From a bacterium (GTDB lineage: Bacteria; Bdellovibrionota; Bdellovibrionia; Bdellovibrionales; UBA1609), in NCBI GenBank assembly GCA_021784635.1, contig JAJYHS010000018.1, forward strand, positions 1 through 8,789: a stretch of DNA of 8,789 nucleotides, given 5' to 3'. The stretch's first letter is position 1. Every line of letters starts with the position of its first letter. Positions 1 to 6,458 of the stretch are shown here, in pieces. The translations under genes and the position numbers were made by a program. The notes below the pieces were generated by a model that saw only the letters and a program-made list of their open reading frames with translations, made no database searches and was not told the origin of the DNA.

Positions 1-49
1 ACGGCAACGTGGGGGCGAACGAAATAGCGTCGGATTCCAACGGACTGGC

Positions 50-1210
50 TTGACAGACACAACACGCTCTGACTGTATTTTTAGGCTTATTTTGTTTAGA
101 ATTTTTCGTAATTTTGCGGCTGGCATGGTCGCGCTTTTATTTCCGTATTTAATATTAAAGACGTTGCACTGGCGGCCAATCGGTCTTGGTTTCGTGTATA
201 CAGCGGCCGCAATCGGAACAGGAATTTGTGCGCTTGGTATTGGAATTCTCGCCGACGTTTGGGGCCGCAAGGCGACGTTCTTGATGTCGTCGCTTCTATT
301 GCCGGTCAGCATTTTAATGATTGTTTTGTCGTCGAATACGTGGGTCATTTTTATTGCGGCAATAATCGGTGGATTTTCGGGCACTGGCTCGCTGGCCGGT
401 GGTGGAATTGGCGGTGCCATTCAGCCCATTCAAAGCGCTGTGGTTAGTGATATTTCACCGTCGGATAAGCGCACACATACGTTTTCGCTACTTGCGTTTA
501 CGGGTGGTATCAGCGCGGCGTGTGGTATGGCGTTGACCCGGTTTTTCTCGATTGAGCACGGTTTTATGGTGGCGCTTGTTTTTTCGCTACTGGCCACTAT
601 TCCTGTTTTGGGTCTGAAATTAGAATCACCGCGCGGCACCTTGAAGAAAATCAAAAGCAAAGTCGTCATCGGAAAGTTTTCATTAACTGGCATTTTTAAC
701 GGTATGTCGCAAGGGATGGTCAATCCATTCATGATTCCGTTTTTTGTGTTGGTTTATCACATGCCCAAAGAGCGTATGGCGACATGGGGATTTGTTGCGG
801 GAGTCGTAGCGGCCGTTACGTTACTGTTTGCTCCTACGTTGGAGCGACGGATGGGTTTTGTTAAAACAATTGCGGTCACGCGCGGAGCGGGCGCCGTTCT
901 GTTAGTTTTATTTCCGTTTGTGCGCGTTTTACCATTTTCTATTTTTGTTTATTTGGCCTCGCGGGCATTGCGAGTGGTTGGCGTACCTGTTCAACAAACC
1001 GCGCTTACCGATCGCGTACAGGGTGACGAATACGGGCGATCTCTGGCTATAAATCAAGTGGCGAGGCTTGTCGCCTCGGCAGCCGGTTCGGCAATGTCAG
1101 GGTTATTCTTCAATGCCGATATTTTAGCGGCGCCATTTTTAATTTACGGCGCGATCACGTCGTTCAATATTGGTTTGTACGTTCGATTTTTTTCAAATGA
1201 ACCAAAGTAA
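50..1210 (+). CDS. Major facilitator superfamily (MFS) transporter; start uncertain
   Basis: Inner-membrane secondary transporter of the MFS fold; the substrate cannot be read from the sequence. The 386-residue product is very hydrophobic, with about 12 predicted membrane segments, close to the usual family length of about 400. The best signature is the loop between helices 2 and 3, LADVWGRK at residues 67-74, matching the MFS motif A (G-x-L-a-D-r-x-G-r-k). A second family-like stretch is VVSDISPSDKR (131-141), after helix 4. A basic central loop (about 190-210, LESPRGTLKKIKSK) separates the two six-helix halves. The TTG at 50 is the only possible start codon in frame before Met26 (ATG at 125), and Met26 would cut into helix 1. 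TTG has no clear ribosome binding site, and the frame has no stop back to base 2, so the true start may lie left of the window. The gene converges on gcdH with 15 bases between the stops. Family assignment is firm; drug efflux or metabolite uptake are equally possible roles. Confidence 0.88.
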   Translation: MTDTTRSDCIFRLILFRIFRNFAAGMVALLFPYLILKTLHWRPIGLGFVYTAAAIGTGICALGIGILADVWGRKATFLMSSLLLPVSILMIVLSSNTWVIFIAAIIGGFSGTGSLAGGGIGGAIQPIQSAVVSDISPSDKRTHTFSLLAFTGGISAACGMALTRFFSIEHGFMVALVFSLLATIPVLGLKLESPRGTLKKIKSKVVIGKFSLTGIFNGMSQGMVNPFMIPFFVLVYHMPKERMATWGFVAGVVAAVTLLFAPTLERRMGFVKTIAVTRGAGAVLLVLFPFVRVLPFSIFVYLASRALRVVGVPVQQTALTDRVQGDEYGRSLAINQVARLVASAAGSAMSGLFFNADILAAPFLIYGAITSFNIGLYVRFFSNEPK

Positions 1211-1225
1211 AACAACGGTAGAATT

Positions 1226-2395
1226 TTATCGATAGGCGGGTAAACCGGTTACGGCTTCGCCGACAACGAGCCGGTGGATGTCTTCGGTACCTTCGTACGT
1301 ATTGACCGTTTCAAGGTTCATCATATGGCGAATAACAGGATACTCGTCGATAATGCCGTTTGCGCCGAGCATATCCCGCGCGTCACGTGCCACTTCGAGA
1401 GCCATGCGGCAGTTGTTGCCTTTTGCCATCGAGACGTGGTGCGGTTTCATTTCGCCACGCTCTTTTAATCGACCCAGTTGCAGCGCAAGTAGCTGACCCT
1501 TCGTAATTTCGGTGGCCATGCGCACGAGTTTGGCTTGCGCAAGTTGGTAGGCGGCTAGCGGTTTGCCATCGAAGAGTTCGCGTTCTTTGGCGTAATTGAG
1601 TGCCGTGTGATAGCAGGCGTTAGCTGCACCAAGCACTCCCCATGCGATACCGTAGCGTGCTTGCGTGAGACAAGACAGCGGCCCTTTTAGCCCTTTCGCC
1701 TTCGGTAGCATGTTCTCTTCAGGAACGACACAATCTTTCATGTGCAGTTCACTTGTCACACTCACGCGCAGCGAGAATTTGCCTTTCATGGTCGAAGTTG
1801 AAAATCCGGGGGTTTTCGTATCAACGATAAATCCACGAACTTCACCGTCGAGTTTCGCCCACACGACAGCAAGGTCCGCAATGCAGCCATTTGTGATCCA
1901 CATTTTGTTGCCGTTGAGTTTGTAGCCGCCTTTAACTTTTTCAGCTTTCGTGCGCATCCCGCCGGGGTTTGATCCCGCGTCCGGCTCGGTGAGGCCGAAG
2001 CAGCCGATGAGTTCAGCGCGGGCGAGTTTCGGCAGATATTTTTCTTTTTGTTCTTCACTGCCATAAGTATGAATGGGGTACATGACGAGCGCCCCTTGTA
2101 CGGAGCAAAATGAACGAATGCCCGAATCACCGCGTTCAAGCTCTTGCATCAAAAGCCCGTAGGCGACTTGACCAAGCCCGGGGCAACCGTAGCCTTCGAG
2201 GTTTGAACCGAGTAGGCACATCTCGGCAAATCGTGGGATCAAATGTTTCGGAAAAGTCTCGGTGCGATTCGCCTCTTGTAGAACGGGGTTCACTTCTTTG
2301 GTCACAAAATCGCGTACGGACTGGCGAACCATCAGTTCGTCTTCGGAAAGCAGACTGTCAAAATCCATGTAGTTGAGCGATTCATAGGCGGCCAT
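1226..2395 (-). CDS. gcdH: Glutaryl-CoA dehydrogenase (decarboxylating type)
   Basis: FAD-dependent cytoplasmic enzyme of the acyl-CoA dehydrogenase family that oxidises and decarboxylates glutaryl-CoA to crotonyl-CoA in lysine, hydroxylysine and tryptophan breakdown, passing electrons to electron-transfer flavoprotein. The 389-residue product matches remembered human GCDH over its whole length. Examples are GYGCPGLGQVAYGLL (68-82), GCFGLTEPDAGS (131-142, FAD/substrate region), MWITNG (165-170), ARYGIAWGVLGA (246-257), ARDMLGANGI (339-348) and VNTYEGTEDIH (364-374). The catalytic base is Glu368. Glu87, Arg94 and Ser95 (ELERGDSGIRS, 85-95) correspond to the human residues that contact the glutaryl carboxylate. 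Tyr367 just before the base is the residue that is Val in the known non-decarboxylating enzymes, so this should be the decarboxylating form. The ATG at 2393-2395 is preceded by AAAAAAGGA six bases upstream, a good ribosome binding site. No CoA-transferase, crotonase or ETF gene is nearby. Confidence 0.95.
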   Translation of the reverse strand: MAAYESLNYMDFDSLLSEDELMVRQSVRDFVTKEVNPVLQEANRTETFPKHLIPRFAEMCLLGSNLEGYGCPGLGQVAYGLLMQELERGDSGIRSFCSVQGALVMYPIHTYGSEEQKEKYLPKLARAELIGCFGLTEPDAGSNPGGMRTKAEKVKGGYKLNGNKMWITNGCIADLAVVWAKLDGEVRGFIVDTKTPGFSTSTMKGKFSLRVSVTSELHMKDCVVPEENMLPKAKGLKGPLSCLTQARYGIAWGVLGAANACYHTALNYAKERELFDGKPLAAYQLAQAKLVRMATEITKGQLLALQLGRLKERGEMKPHHVSMAKGNNCRMALEVARDARDMLGANGIIDEYPVIRHMMNLETVNTYEGTEDIHRLVVGEAVTGLPAYR

Positions 2396-2425
2396 ATGCG
2401 ATCCTTTTTTCTAGGTTCGTGACAT

Positions 2426-2453
2426 TTTATGCATAGGCGCTATCAGCGTGCAA
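2426..2453 (-). promoter_or_regulatory. Possible promoter for gcdH
   Basis: Read on the minus strand, TTGCAC (2453-2448) and CATAAA (2431-2426) are 16 bases apart and lie about 30 bases ahead of the gcdH start. The match to sigma-70 boxes is only 3/6 and 4/6. The support is mainly position: gcdH is separated from the secreted-protein gene behind it by 101 bases with no convincing terminator, so it may have its own promoter or be read through. Confidence 0.25.
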
Positions 2454-2496
2454 GCTTGTGGCGCGTCGGCGAGTTTATTTTTTATAGGCGCTCGTT

Positions 2497-3198
2497 TTAA
2501 TTGCCGCTCGGCTTAGGCTTTTGCTCCCAGCAGTACGAGTAGCCGTTATAATTCTTTGCATATTTTTTGTTCGCGGTGAATTGCTTTACGATGGTTAAAC
2601 CATTGATCGTGCGATAAGTGTCAGTGGCCCATGAGGCGGTATCGCTTGCATACATTAAATTAGTTACGCTAACCCCGGGGTAGGCCACCAGATTAAACTT
2701 ATATTTTACAAACAATTGGCCAAGTTCTTTTGCCGAAACGGCAAAAAAGCCGTGGTTCGGGATATTCGTAATAAAAAGCACGGTACGATCTTTTTCAGGG
2801 ACGCCTGGGAAGAGCGGTCCATTACCGGGCACAGCTTTGCTAATTACAATTTTGCCGGTTACTAAAGCTGGGACTTCAGTGTTGATCCACATTTTACTGA
2901 CCGGTTCATTGGGTTGCACAAGACCAGAGCACTCCCAAGATCCCAGGTTTGGCGATTCGGGCGTGAGAAATTGATGGAGTTGCATGGGGGCCGCACGGTT
3001 GTAGAGGGCTTCAAGTTTTTGATACGGCGTTTGAGTTGTGCCGCTGCTGGCGAGATATGCCAAAGTCGCGTTTGTCATTTCTTGAGACATACCCGCGTTG
3101 GTGCTTACGTTCATTGCGCGCGCATGAGTCGCCGTCAACAATGCGATGGCGCAACCTAATGCACAGGTCAATGTCAATTTTCTCGTCATTATTCTCAC
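2497..3198 (-). CDS. Secreted protein of unknown function with signal peptide (paralogue of the divergent gene)
   Basis: I do not recognise this family. From the GTG at 3196-3198 the product is 233 residues. It starts with a Sec-type signal peptide: basic RKL at 6-8, a hydrophobic core at about 8-23 and a likely signal peptidase I site after ARA (residue 28). The mature part, about 205 residues, has two cysteines only, Cys90 (SWECSG) and Cys223 (YSYCWEQ), which could form a disulfide in the periplasm. GTTQTPYQ (53-60) and GPLFPGVPEKDRTVLF (127-142) resemble stretches in the neighbouring divergent gene, suggesting old paralogy. A strong GGAGG (3203-3207) lies 4 bases from this GTG and 13 bases from the in-frame ATG at 3187-3189, so either could be the start. 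The frame runs further back, to an ATG at 3240, but that would put the ribosome binding site inside the gene. It lies 101 bases ahead of gcdH on the same strand. Confidence 0.75.
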   Translation of the reverse strand: MRIMTRKLTLTCALGCAIALLTATHARAMNVSTNAGMSQEMTNATLAYLASSGTTQTPYQKLEALYNRAAPMQLHQFLTPESPNLGSWECSGLVQPNEPVSKMWINTEVPALVTGKIVISKAVPGNGPLFPGVPEKDRTVLFITNIPNHGFFAVSAKELGQLFVKYKFNLVAYPGVSVTNLMYASDTASWATDTYRTINGLTIVKQFTANKKYAKNYNGYSYCWEQKPKPSGN

Positions 3199-3437
3199 AG
3201 AACCTCCCTTTAAATTGTGCTGTTCAACTGTGCCGATCATCTAACAATAACTGGTTCGTTGGTCAATTGCAGCGCCGCGTGAATTTGGCTCAAGAAATAA
3301 TTTCGTGAGGCGGCTTTCAATAGTGCGCAAATAATTTCATTTGATAAATAATCAAACGTTTCGTTGTACAGCGCACTCACGTTGCCTTATTCGTGGCATT
3401 TAATGGGAAGGGTCTAATGTTCAGCCGAGGGGGAATT
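3199..3437. promoter_or_regulatory. Divergent intergenic region between the two secreted-protein genes
   Basis: This 239-base AT-rich gap must hold the promoters for both flanking genes. For the minus-strand gene, TTGACC (3266-3261) followed after 16 bases by TTAGAT (3244-3239) is a weak candidate. For the plus-strand gene, TTGATA (3341-3346) followed after 18 bases by TGTACA (3365-3370) is another; it would overlap the inverted repeat at 3340-3356. The ribosome binding sites are GGAGG at 3207-3203 (minus) and GAGGGGG just ahead of the ATG at 3438 (plus). The assignment as regulatory is firm by layout; the exact boxes are guesses. Confidence 0.5.
3340..3356. repeat. Inverted repeat TTTGAT-AAATA-ATCAAA, possible operator
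   Basis: Perfect 6-base arms (3340-3345 and 3351-3356) with a 5-base spacer, followed at once by the 8-base palindrome AAACGTTT (3354-3361). It lies in the divergent intergenic region, about 80 bases before the plus-strand start, and overlaps a weak -35-like box. The size and symmetry fit a dimeric repressor or activator site, but short AT-rich palindromes also arise by chance. Confidence 0.35.
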
Positions 3438-4046
3438 ATGCGAACTAAATTTTTAATGGTTTTTGTTGCGGCGTTCAGCTTGTCGAGCGTGGCATTGGCG
3501 AGTGCAAAAGTTGATGCCTTCGATGTTCAGGCATTGAGGCTTAAAAATGGCACAACACCGTATCAAGCCATTTCGACTTGGTATAAATCAGCGGTTTCCG
3601 TACCGTTCAGCGAAATGGACGGTAAAGCGATGGCCGGACGATGTTTTGATGTGGGGACTCCAACCACTCCCATCGTAACCGCAGTTGTCGCGACTCGCAA
3701 ATTAACCGGCCCCGATGATGGCCCGGCCTTTCCAAAGGTTCTTGAGCGAAAAGTTGCAGTTCTAACTGATACTGGATCACTAGATCGCGCATCCCTATTA
3801 AATTATATGATAACCAATTGGAGCGATTGGGCCACGATGATAGCGAACGATTCGGATCCGTTACTGTATGATCAAAACAACCTTATGGGCGAAGTGCGAC
3901 GGTTTAACAATTATTTGCTAACTGTGGTTGATCTCGACAAAGACTTGACGTGTGGAACCAACCAGTTGCCTCTATGCAAAAAAGGCCAAGTTGTTAAGAA
4001 GGGGACTGCTATCTTCGCGTGCTATTTCTATCAGGAGCTAAACTAG
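3438..4046 (+). CDS. Secreted protein of unknown function with signal peptide
   Basis: I do not recognise this family. The chosen ATG at 3438-3440 follows GAGGGGGAATT, a good ribosome binding site, and places a clean signal peptide at the N-terminus: MRTKF, a hydrophobic core at about 5-20 and a likely cleavage after ASA (residue 23). The 45-base in-frame extension back to 3393 has another possible ATG at 3417 but would bury the signal peptide. The full product is 202 residues; the mature part, about 179, has four cysteines: Cys69 (AGRCF), Cys172 and Cys180 (TCGTNQLPLC), and Cys195 (FACYFYQ). Cys69 and Cys195 line up with the only two mature cysteines of the divergent neighbour, and GTTPYQ (38-43) and GPAFPKVLERKVAVL (95-109) resemble its motifs. 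Export to the periplasm or outside, with disulfides, is inferred. Nothing visible indicates a catalytic activity. Confidence 0.8.
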   Translation: MRTKFLMVFVAAFSLSSVALASAKVDAFDVQALRLKNGTTPYQAISTWYKSAVSVPFSEMDGKAMAGRCFDVGTPTTPIVTAVVATRKLTGPDDGPAFPKVLERKVAVLTDTGSLDRASLLNYMITNWSDWATMIANDSDPLLYDQNNLMGEVRRFNNYLLTVVDLDKDLTCGTNQLPLCKKGQVVKKGTAIFACYFYQELN

Positions 4047-4080
4047 CGTCGAACGTGCTGTACATTACTCGAGAGGCCAT

Positions 4081-4118
4081 TGAAGCTGTGCGGGATTGAA
4101 ATTATTTTGCCAGCTTCA
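4081..4118. repeat. Inverted repeat TGAAGCTG / CAGCTTCA upstream of the E1 operon
   Basis: Perfect 8-base arms (4081-4088 and 4111-4118) enclose a 22-base loop in the 117-base gap between the secreted-protein stop and the E1 start. The long loop and lack of a T-run argue against an intrinsic terminator. A two-half-site operator or a leader hairpin is more likely. A weak -35-like TTGAAA (4096-4101) sits inside the loop, so a protein bound to both arms could control a promoter here. No other clear signal is visible in this gap. Confidence 0.4.
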
Positions 4119-4163
4119 TGATTTCGCCTTAGCCTTGTAAGCTCAAGCAGTGAGACGGGCTTT

Positions 4164-6458
4164 ATGTATAATCGCGCCGAAATTATCGATCGCAATTTTT
4201 TGACTTTCGTTAAGGAGGGTCGCCTACCGCCGGCGCGTGCCCTTGCCGCACTGAGCGAGTCAGGCCTAACTCATGCGGAACTTATCGATCTATTTGAATC
4301 GCAAGTGATCAGCCGCATTCTTGATCTGCGTGCGCGCGAGCTGAAAAACGAAAATCAGTGTTATTACACGATCGGCAGTTCGGGGCATGAAGGTAACGCC
4401 GTTTTTGGTAAGGTATTTCGCATTACCGATATGGCATTTCTGCATTACCGTAGCGGCGCCTTTATGGCGCAAAGGGCGAAACAGCTCCCAGGGGCAACGC
4501 CGATCTATGACGCACTTTTAAGTTTTGTCGCCTCTAGCGAAGATCCGATTTCAGGGGGAAGGCACAAAGTTTTCGGCAGTCTTCCGCTTCTTGTGCCGCC
4601 GCAAACGAGTACCATCGCTTCACATTTACCGAAAGCCGTGGGAGCCGCCATTTCCATTCAGCGGGCACGCGATTTGAAAATTCAAAGTGAGATGCCCTCC
4701 GACGGTGTCGTATTGTGCAGTTTTGGCGACGCTTCGGCCAATCACGCCACGGCTCAATCGGCATTTAATACGGCGGCACTCGCCTCGTATCAGGGTTTGC
4801 AAGTTCCAATCGTTTTTATTTGCGAAGATAACGGTCTGGGCATTTCTGTTCCAACCCCACGAAATTGGATTGCAACACAGTTTTCGTCGCGACCACAATT
4901 TAAGTACTTTTACGGTGACGGACTCAATCTCGCCCAGTTACACCAGGTGACACGCGAGGCGGAACAATACGCGCGGACGAAACGTAAACCTGTTTTTCTG
5001 CACGTGTCGACGGTTCGACTATTGGGTCATGCCGGGTCTGATCCCGAATGGAGTTATCATTCGATGACTGAAATTGAAGAAGCGGAATTCAATGATCCGC
5101 TTTTACATTCGGCGCGATTGATTCTTGAAAACAATTTGCTCTCAGCCGATGAAATTCTCGCGCTTTATCAAGACGTAAAAGAACGCGTACGAAATATTTC
5201 GAGTTACGTCATTCGATTGCCTAAATTGACCCGTCCTGAGGATGTGCGTGCAACATTAACCGCCTGTACGCGCCCGCGCCCGTTGCCACCGGCGCCGACT
5301 GAAGGCGCCCGGCGTGAATTGTTCGGCCGCGATTTCGAGAAAATGTCGACCACGCCTCAGCATATGGCAAAACTAATCAATTATGGGTTGGCCGACATTT
5401 TGGCGCAATACACAAACGCCGTCATTTTCGGCGAAGACGTGGCTAAAAAAGGCGGTGTTTACAATGTGACCGACGGGCTATTTGCCAAATTCGGCCCGCG
5501 TCGTGTGTTTAATTCGCCACTGGATGAAACGTCGATTTTAGGTACTGCGCTTGGGTTTGCACAGAATGGATTCTTGCCGATTCCTGAAATTCAATTTCTT
5601 GCATACGTGCATAATGCCGAAGACCAGATTCGTGGCGAGGCCTCAACTCTCGCGTTTTTTTCGCGCGGTCAATTTACCAATCCAATGGTCGTTCGTATTG
5701 CGGGTCTGGCCTATCAAAAAGGGTTTGGCGGGCATTTTCACAACGACAATTCGCTTGCGATTTTTCGTGATCTGCCGGGCGTGATCGTTGCCGTACCGTC
5801 AAACGGCGCGGATGCAGTGAGGATGATGCGGACGTGCGTGAAGCTCGCGCAGCGCGATGGCCGCGTGATTATTTTTATCGAGCCGATTGCACTTTATATG
5901 ACGAAAGATTTGCATGTTGAAGGCGATAAAGAGTGGAGTTTTGTTTATCCGCCGCTTAATGCCGCTGATTCTGAAATCGCCGTTGGGGAGTTCGGCGTTT
6001 ATGACAACGTTGAAAGCACCGGTTCCGATAAAAGTACGGGTGCCGGTCGATATCAAGGTGAGCGCGACGTTCTAATTATTACATACGGTAACGGTTTTTA
6101 CTGTTCGCGCCAGGCTGAGAACGAATTGCGGGAGAAACTGGGTCTCAGTATTCGCATCGTCGATTTGCGCTGGATTGCCCCTATTAATTGGGAGGCTTTA
6201 ATGGGCGAAGTCACGAAATCTCGGCGCGTTCTTATCGTCGATGAATGTCGTAAAACTGGCAGTCTTAGTGAAGCGCTTGTTTCGGGTATTGTTGAAAGGT
6301 TGAACAGTAATTCTCAGATGACGAAGATAAAAGTTGTGGCGGCGGACGACTGTTTTATTCCGCTTGGCCCAGCGGCGGCGGCGGGTCTGCCTAAAAAGGC
6401 AGAAATCGTCACGGCGGTGTTAGATCTCATGGGGCCGCAAGGGGAACGAGCGAAATGA
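4164..6458 (+). CDS. Fused E1 alpha+beta thiamine-diphosphate 2-oxoacid dehydrogenase (branched-chain type)
   Basis: Decarboxylating E1 of the 2-oxoacid dehydrogenase class, both chains in one 764-residue polypeptide. In the family, E1 decarboxylates a 2-oxoacid on thiamine diphosphate and passes the acyl group to a lipoyl arm. The alpha part (about 40-350) shows HYRSGAF (94-100), the cofactor motif GDA (188-190) to DN (222-223) and LLGHAGSDPEW (287-296). A Pro/Arg-rich linker (about 355-392) leads to the beta part: FGEDVAKKGGVYNVTDGL (422-439), RVFNSPLDETSILG (447-460) with Glu455 at the usual catalytic-base position, EIQFLAY (475-481), DQIR (487-490) and the C-terminal transketolase domain (about 635-755). 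The cofactor motif departs from the usual GDG...NN and its spacing is about five residues longer. A Gly/Ser-rich insert lies at about 610-632. The ATG at 4164 is the only in-frame start after the upstream stop; its ribosome binding site is weak. No E2 or E3 gene is adjacent. Substrate (2-oxoisovalerate-like) is inferred. Confidence 0.88.
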   Translation: MYNRAEIIDRNFLTFVKEGRLPPARALAALSESGLTHAELIDLFESQVISRILDLRARELKNENQCYYTIGSSGHEGNAVFGKVFRITDMAFLHYRSGAFMAQRAKQLPGATPIYDALLSFVASSEDPISGGRHKVFGSLPLLVPPQTSTIASHLPKAVGAAISIQRARDLKIQSEMPSDGVVLCSFGDASANHATAQSAFNTAALASYQGLQVPIVFICEDNGLGISVPTPRNWIATQFSSRPQFKYFYGDGLNLAQLHQVTREAEQYARTKRKPVFLHVSTVRLLGHAGSDPEWSYHSMTEIEEAEFNDPLLHSARLILENNLLSADEILALYQDVKERVRNISSYVIRLPKLTRPEDVRATLTACTRPRPLPPAPTEGARRELFGRDFEKMSTTPQHMAKLINYGLADILAQYTNAVIFGEDVAKKGGVYNVTDGLFAKFGPRRVFNSPLDETSILGTALGFAQNGFLPIPEIQFLAYVHNAEDQIRGEASTLAFFSRGQFTNPMVVRIAGLAYQKGFGGHFHNDNSLAIFRDLPGVIVAVPSNGADAVRMMRTCVKLAQRDGRVIIFIEPIALYMTKDLHVEGDKEWSFVYPPLNAADSEIAVGEFGVYDNVESTGSDKSTGAGRYQGERDVLIITYGNGFYCSRQAENELREKLGLSIRIVDLRWIAPINWEALMGEVTKSRRVLIVDECRKTGSLSEALVSGIVERLNSNSQMTKIKVVAADDCFIPLGPAAAAGLPKKAEIVTAVLDLMGPQGERAK

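Noticed and set aside
1251..1265. Hairpin CGGC-TTC-GCCG near the 3' end of gcdH, as a terminator for the convergent genes
   Set aside because: It lies inside the gcdH coding sequence and has no T-run on either strand.
3142..3165. Lipobox-like ALGC inside the signal peptide of the minus-strand secreted protein
   Set aside because: The Cys is in the middle of the hydrophobic core, the -3 position is Ala rather than Leu, and a clean ARA cleavage site follows later. A soluble exported protein is more likely than a lipoprotein.
4164..6458. Annotation as pyruvate dehydrogenase E1 or as transketolase/1-deoxyxylulose-5-phosphate synthase
   Set aside because: The order alpha-like (HYRSGAF, GDA...DN) then beta-like (GEDVAKKGG, EIQF, DQI) matches heterotetrameric-type branched-chain/PDH E1 fused in one chain, not the homodimeric AceE or transketolase layouts. 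Pyruvate as substrate cannot be excluded but has no specific support.
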